Below are positions 5,402-8,708 of a stretch of DNA of 8,708 nucleotides, piece by piece; the first letter of the stretch is position 1, and every line of letters begins with the position of its first letter. Where the stretch lies: positions 1 through 8,708 of the forward strand of contig CANFNN010000103.1 in the NCBI GenBank assembly GCA_947448095.1. The letters run 5' to 3'. A program made the translations under genes and the position numbers. This stretch comes from Bacteriovoracaceae bacterium. Lineage in GTDB: Bacteria > Bdellovibrionota > Bacteriovoracia > Bacteriovoracales > Bacteriovoracaceae. A model generated the notes under the pieces. The model saw only the letters and a program-made list of their open reading frames with translations, was not told the DNA's origin and made no database searches.

Positions 5402-6679
5402 ATGAAAGATTCAGCAAACTATAAAGATTATGCTCTCCTTAGTTACCACCATATTCCAGGTGTTCACAATCTAGATGTTTTTGAACGCGCAGGTGGATAT
5501 GAAACTATGAAAGCCTGCCTGGAAAAAGATCCAGAAGCGATCAAAGAAGAAGTAAAGCTCTCTGGTCTTCGCGGTAGAGGCGGAGCGGGATTTGCTACTG
5601 GGGTAAAGTGGGGATTTTTTACAAAAGATCGAAATGCTAAAAAATATCTTTTGTGTAATGCCGATGAATCGGAACCAGGAACTTTCAAAGATCGCTATTT
5701 AGTGGAAAAAAATCCTCATATCTTAATTGAAGGAATGATTATTTCTGCCTGGGCCCTCGCCACTCAGAAAGGCTATATTTATATTCGTGGCGAGTTTCAA
5801 CAACAAGCAGTTATTTTAGAGCGTGCGATTAAAGAAGCTTATGCTAAAGGATATCTTGGAAAAAATATTTTAGGTAAAGGTTTCGACTTTGATCTTTATG
5901 TTCATCGTGGAGCAGGTGCTTATATTTGCGGAGAAGAGACGGGAATGATTTCTTCTCTTGAAGGCAAGAAAGGACAACCAAAACTTAAGCCTCCATTTCC
6001 CGCAATCAAGGGTTATAGAGGACTGCCGACGATGGTAAACAATGTCGAATCCCTCGCAGCTATTCCATGGATTATGCGCTTTGGAGCTTTGGCTTACAAA
6101 CAATGGGGAACAGATAAATCTCCTGGCACAAAACTGTTTTCAATTTCTGGTGATGTTAATCGTCCAGGAGTTATTGAAGTTCCGCTTTCAACAAGCCTTA
6201 AAGAAATTATAGAAGTTCACTGCGGCGGAATGAGAGATGGCAATAATCTTAAAGCAGTTATCCCTGGTGGATCGTCTGCTCCTGTGCTTAATGCAGAGGA
6301 TTCTTATAATGTGAGAATGGATTACGAAGATGTGGCAGCTAAGGGATCCATGCTTGGATCGGGCGCCATTATTGTTATCGATGACACGCGAAATATGGGC
6401 GATATATTAAAATGGACTCTCGAGTTTTATCACCATGAATCTTGTGGGCAATGCACTCCTTGTCGCGAAGGAACTGGTTGGCTAGAGAGTGTTTTCAAAA
6501 GAAGGGAGTCAGGAAAAGCTCATAAGTCTGATATTGATTTATTAGATAAGACTGCCGCTTCCATGAGGGGACAAACTATTTGTGCGCTAGCAGACGCTGC
6601 GGCCATGCCAACTCAAGGGATGATCAAAGTTTTTAGAGAAGAACTTGAAGCCTATGTATCATTAAGCGGAAAAAAATAA
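5402..6679 (+). CDS. nuoF: NADH-quinone oxidoreductase subunit F (FMN/NADH-binding)
   Basis: NuoF oxidises NADH, receives the hydride on FMN and passes single electrons to cluster N3. The 425-residue product has the nucleotide-binding GLRGRGGAGFATG (55-67), the CNADESEPGTFKDR segment (85-98), the AYICGEETG stretch (173-181), and RGLPTMVNNVES. The N3 [4Fe-4S] ligands are C348, C351 and C354 in ESCGQCTPCREG and C394 in QTICAL. The length is typical. The chosen ATG lies 19 bp after nuoE, behind an AAGGAAAAAGG purine stretch that starts at the nuoE stop. No interruption is seen. Homologous domains occur in NAD-reducing hydrogenases and formate dehydrogenases, but the surrounding genes settle it as complex I. 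Confidence 0.97.
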   Translation: MKDSANYKDYALLSYHHIPGVHNLDVFERAGGYETMKACLEKDPEAIKEEVKLSGLRGRGGAGFATGVKWGFFTKDRNAKKYLLCNADESEPGTFKDRYLVEKNPHILIEGMIISAWALATQKGYIYIRGEFQQQAVILERAIKEAYAKGYLGKNILGKGFDFDLYVHRGAGAYICGEETGMISSLEGKKGQPKLKPPFPAIKGYRGLPTMVNNVESLAAIPWIMRFGALAYKQWGTDKSPGTKLFSISGDVNRPGVIEVPLSTSLKEIIEVHCGGMRDGNNLKAVIPGGSSAPVLNAEDSYNVRMDYEDVAAKGSMLGSGAIIVIDDTRNMGDILKWTLEFYHHESCGQCTPCREGTGWLESVFKRRESGKAHKSDIDLLDKTAASMRGQTICALADAAAMPTQGMIKVFREELEAYVSLSGKK

Positions 6680-6709
6680 TTTTAAATTCATCATTAAGAG
6701 ATAAAAACC

Positions 6710-8143
6710 ATGACTGAAAATGTAAAACTTACTTGGAATGGAAAAGAGATTGAGGCTCCCAAAGGATCAAACCTTCTGCAAGCTGCTCTTGATAACGGTA
6801 TTGAAGTAGCACATTATTGTTACCATGCAGGCTTATCAGTAGCAGGTGTGTGCAGAATGTGTATGGTAGAGCAGGATGGAAATCCGCGTGCTTTCCCTTC
6901 TTGTAATGCCACATGTGGTGAGGGGATGGTTGTACATTCTGACACTCCAAAAATTAAAGCAGCTGTCGAGGCGACTCTTCAGTTTCACTTAGTCAATCAT
7001 CCACTAGATTGTCCAGTTTGTGATCAAGCAGGCGAGTGTGGCCTTCAAGATTATTATATGAAACACGGTCAATACGATTCTCAAATGATTGACAAAAAAG
7101 TTCACAAAGAAAAAGTTCAAGATATCGGCAAAAACGTTATGCTCGATGCTGAAAGATGTATTCTTTGTTCTCGTTGTACTCGTTTTACTTCCGAGGTAAC
7201 TGGCACAAATGAGCTGGGAATTTTAAACCGTGGTGACCATGCCGAAATTACCGTTAATGAAAATTTAAAAAATGATTACGCTCAAAACTTAGTCGATATA
7301 TGTCCAGTTGGTGCCTTAACGTCAAAAGATTTTAGATTCAAGCAACGGGTTTGGTTTTTAGAAGATGTCCTTACGACTTGTATTGGATGTGAAACAGGAT
7401 GCTCTGTTAAAGTTTCTCAAAATAAAAATGGATCTTATAGAGTGAAGCCAGTTTACGATCATGGAGTGAACGGACATTGGATGTGTGACGATGGAAGAAA
7501 AATCTATAAGCATGTCTCCAGTCCGACTCGTCTGTCTGCTGCCTCTGAAAATATTAATGGTCTTTTTATTCCTGTTGATGAAGCTGGGATATTGAATTCT
7601 CTTAGCGATAAAAAATTAAAATTCATACTTTCAACTGGATTAACTAATGGGGAATACCAAAATTTTTTCGCGAAAATTAAGGGATCAAATGCTGAAGTTG
7701 CTCTTTATTCATTGCCACATGAGGGCCCGGAGTTTGATGGTATTTTAAAACGTGGTGATAAAAATGCAAATTTAAGAGGTGCTGTTAAAGCATTTGATCA
7801 AGCTGGTTTTGATCACTCGCAGGCAGCACTTGATAAAGTTTTAAATTCTCTTACAAAAAGCGACGCTCTTTTTGTGGTTGTTCCAGAAATTATTTACAAC
7901 GAAGACCACTTTAATACATTGATTAAAAAAGTAGAAAAAGCTGCAGTTGCGCTGGCCCTTACACCAGGAGAAAGTCTTGCGAGCATGAGAAGCTTTAAAT
8001 ACCTATTGCCAGTTCCAAGCTTTCTGGAAAAAGATGGCGAGATCACTAATTTTCAAGGTGCTGGCAGAGAGCTTCGCAAGGGCTTAAGCTATGGAGAGAC
8101 TTCAAAAGATGTTTCTTATTATGCAGGTTGGGTGAATGTATGA
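6710..8143 (+). CDS. nuoG: NADH-quinone oxidoreductase subunit G, short form
   Basis: NuoG carries the wire of Fe-S clusters from NuoF to NuoI. In this 477-residue protein the N1b [2Fe-2S] ligands are C37, C48, C51 and C65. The N5 ligands are H97, C101, C104 and C110 (HPLDCPVC...GEC). The N4 ligands are C150, C153, C156 and C198 (ICPVGALT). A fourth set, C224-x2-C227-x3-C231-x27-C259, matches the spacing of the extra N7 cluster known from some bacterial NuoG. After residue 270 the molybdopterin-oxidoreductase-like domain is reduced to about 200 residues, yet keeps DGILKRGDKNANLRGA and FLEKDGEITNFQGAGRELRKG. Many NuoG proteins are 700-900 residues, so this is a compact form; the frame is uninterrupted, so I read it as natural. 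Its stop overlaps the nuoI start. Confidence 0.95.
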   Translation: MTENVKLTWNGKEIEAPKGSNLLQAALDNGIEVAHYCYHAGLSVAGVCRMCMVEQDGNPRAFPSCNATCGEGMVVHSDTPKIKAAVEATLQFHLVNHPLDCPVCDQAGECGLQDYYMKHGQYDSQMIDKKVHKEKVQDIGKNVMLDAERCILCSRCTRFTSEVTGTNELGILNRGDHAEITVNENLKNDYAQNLVDICPVGALTSKDFRFKQRVWFLEDVLTTCIGCETGCSVKVSQNKNGSYRVKPVYDHGVNGHWMCDDGRKIYKHVSSPTRLSAASENINGLFIPVDEAGILNSLSDKKLKFILSTGLTNGEYQNFFAKIKGSNAEVALYSLPHEGPEFDGILKRGDKNANLRGAVKAFDQAGFDHSQAALDKVLNSLTKSDALFVVVPEIIYNEDHFNTLIKKVEKAAVALALTPGESLASMRSFKYLLPVPSFLEKDGEITNFQGAGRELRKGLSYGETSKDVSYYAGWVNV

Positions 8144-8664
8144 TTTTAAAAGCTGATTTATACCGCGAACACGGTTTTTTAAAAGGTCTTTACCTTGGTT
8201 TAAAGATCACGATGATGACTATGCTTCGAAATCTTTTTAAGCATGATAGAATGACTCTCAATTACCCTGAAGAGAAATATTTTTACTCTGATCGATTTAA
8301 AGGGAAGCATATTCTTACAGTAAAAGAAGACGGAACACTTCGTTGTACTTCTTGTATGTTATGCTCAACTTATTGTCCTGCTCAATGTATTCATATTGTG
8401 GCGGCCGATGACTCTGATAAAGAAGTTGAGAAAGCTCCGGTTTCATTTGAAATTGAAATGCTTCGTTGTGTATTTTGTGGTTTTTGTGAAGAGGCTTGTC
8501 CAGTCGATGCTATTCGCCTCTCAAATGAATATGAAATTTCAGGCCATGCAGAACAGGAGTGGGTTGCAGATCATTACGATCTTGCTTTTAGGAAATCTCT
8601 TAATGGCGGACGTGGTGTCGTCTCTACTGTTGATGATAAAGACCGCATGAAACTTCGCTTATAA
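8140..8664 (+). CDS. nuoI: NADH-quinone oxidoreductase subunit I (2x[4Fe-4S] ferredoxin-like)
   Basis: NuoI carries clusters N6a and N6b and relays electrons from NuoG to N2 in NuoB. I chose the ATG at 8140 (174 residues), which overlaps the nuoG stop as ATGA, exactly as at the nuoCD/nuoE junction. A TTG at 8128 would add four residues and is less likely. Two ferredoxin motifs are intact: C69, C72, C75 and C79-P (CTSCMLCSTYCP), and C110, C113, C116 and C120-P (CVFCGFCEEACP). The N-terminal YLGLKITMMTMLRNLF is an amphipathic helix that would lie against the membrane arm. The family segment YPEEKYFYSDRFKGKHIL precedes the clusters. The gene follows nuoG directly; nuoH, often found between them, is absent. 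Confidence 0.96.
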   Translation: MILKADLYREHGFLKGLYLGLKITMMTMLRNLFKHDRMTLNYPEEKYFYSDRFKGKHILTVKEDGTLRCTSCMLCSTYCPAQCIHIVAADDSDKEVEKAPVSFEIEMLRCVFCGFCEEACPVDAIRLSNEYEISGHAEQEWVADHYDLAFRKSLNGGRGVVSTVDDKDRMKLRL

Positions 8665-8680
8665 TTTTAGGTAATTTTAG

Positions 8681-8708
8681 GTGCCATCACCCCAATGGTT
8701 TCGCGTGA
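8681..8708 (+). CDS. Possible start of the next operon gene, cut by the window edge
   Basis: Sixteen bases after the nuoI stop a GTG at 8681 opens a frame reading VPSPQWFRV (first residue formyl-Met if used) to the edge. A TTAGGT ribosome-binding candidate (8667-8672) lies 8 nt upstream. An alternative ATG at 8695 is in a different frame. The spacing fits a further operon gene such as a membrane-arm nuo subunit, but nine codons are too few for identification. A 9-bp tandem repeat, ATTTTAGGT (8664-8672 and 8674-8682), spans the junction. Confidence 0.25.

Overview
The window is AT-rich apart from one short GC-rich patch. It joins two very different stretches of DNA. The right two thirds (about 2.6-8.7 kb) is an intact, tightly packed operon for the peripheral arm of respiratory complex I (NADH:quinone oxidoreductase): nuoB, a fused nuoCD, nuoE, nuoF, a short nuoG and nuoI, all on the + strand. 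The low GC, the nuoCD fusion, the compact nuoG and the loose peptidase/FkbM/ISL3 remnants suggest a free-living or predatory proteobacterium-like lineage such as the Bdellovibrionota (Bacteriovorax/Bdellovibrio relatives). That placement is an inference from general appearance, with no marker gene behind it.

The left part (1 to about 2.1 kb) is a graveyard of broken or partial genes. In order it holds: a matrixin-like zinc metallopeptidase lacking an export signal and a ribosome-binding site; a GC-rich stem-loop patch of about 110 bp; a 33-codon, internally deleted remnant of an ISL3-type transposase; a toxin-position ORF whose frame is cut by an in-frame TAG; the first 22 codons of a HigA-type antitoxin, ending at a 10-bp direct repeat; and, on the opposite strand, the C-terminal 130 codons of an FkbM-type methyltransferase. 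This series ends at the 3' end of a tRNA-Leu(UAA) gene on the - strand. A tRNA 3' end is a common integration point, so the layout fits an eroded genomic island, but I found no duplicated att sequence.

Between the tRNA and nuoB lie 415 bp that must hold the operon's leader and probably its promoter. They also contain a possible 41-codon small ORF.

In the operon, NuoE, NuoF and NuoG form the NADH-oxidising module (FMN and clusters N1a, N3, N1b, N4, N5, and a predicted N7). NuoB, NuoCD and NuoI form the connecting module that passes electrons through N6a/N6b and N2 to quinone. Every expected cluster ligand is present. No membrane-arm gene (nuoA, H, J-N) lies in the window: nuoA is absent before nuoB and nuoH is absent between nuoG and nuoI, so those genes must lie beyond the right edge or elsewhere. 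A possible next reading frame opens just before the right edge. I found no clearly new biological system. The items most worth checking are the GC-rich structured patch, the truncated toxin-antitoxin locus with its direct repeat, and the small ORF ahead of nuoB.
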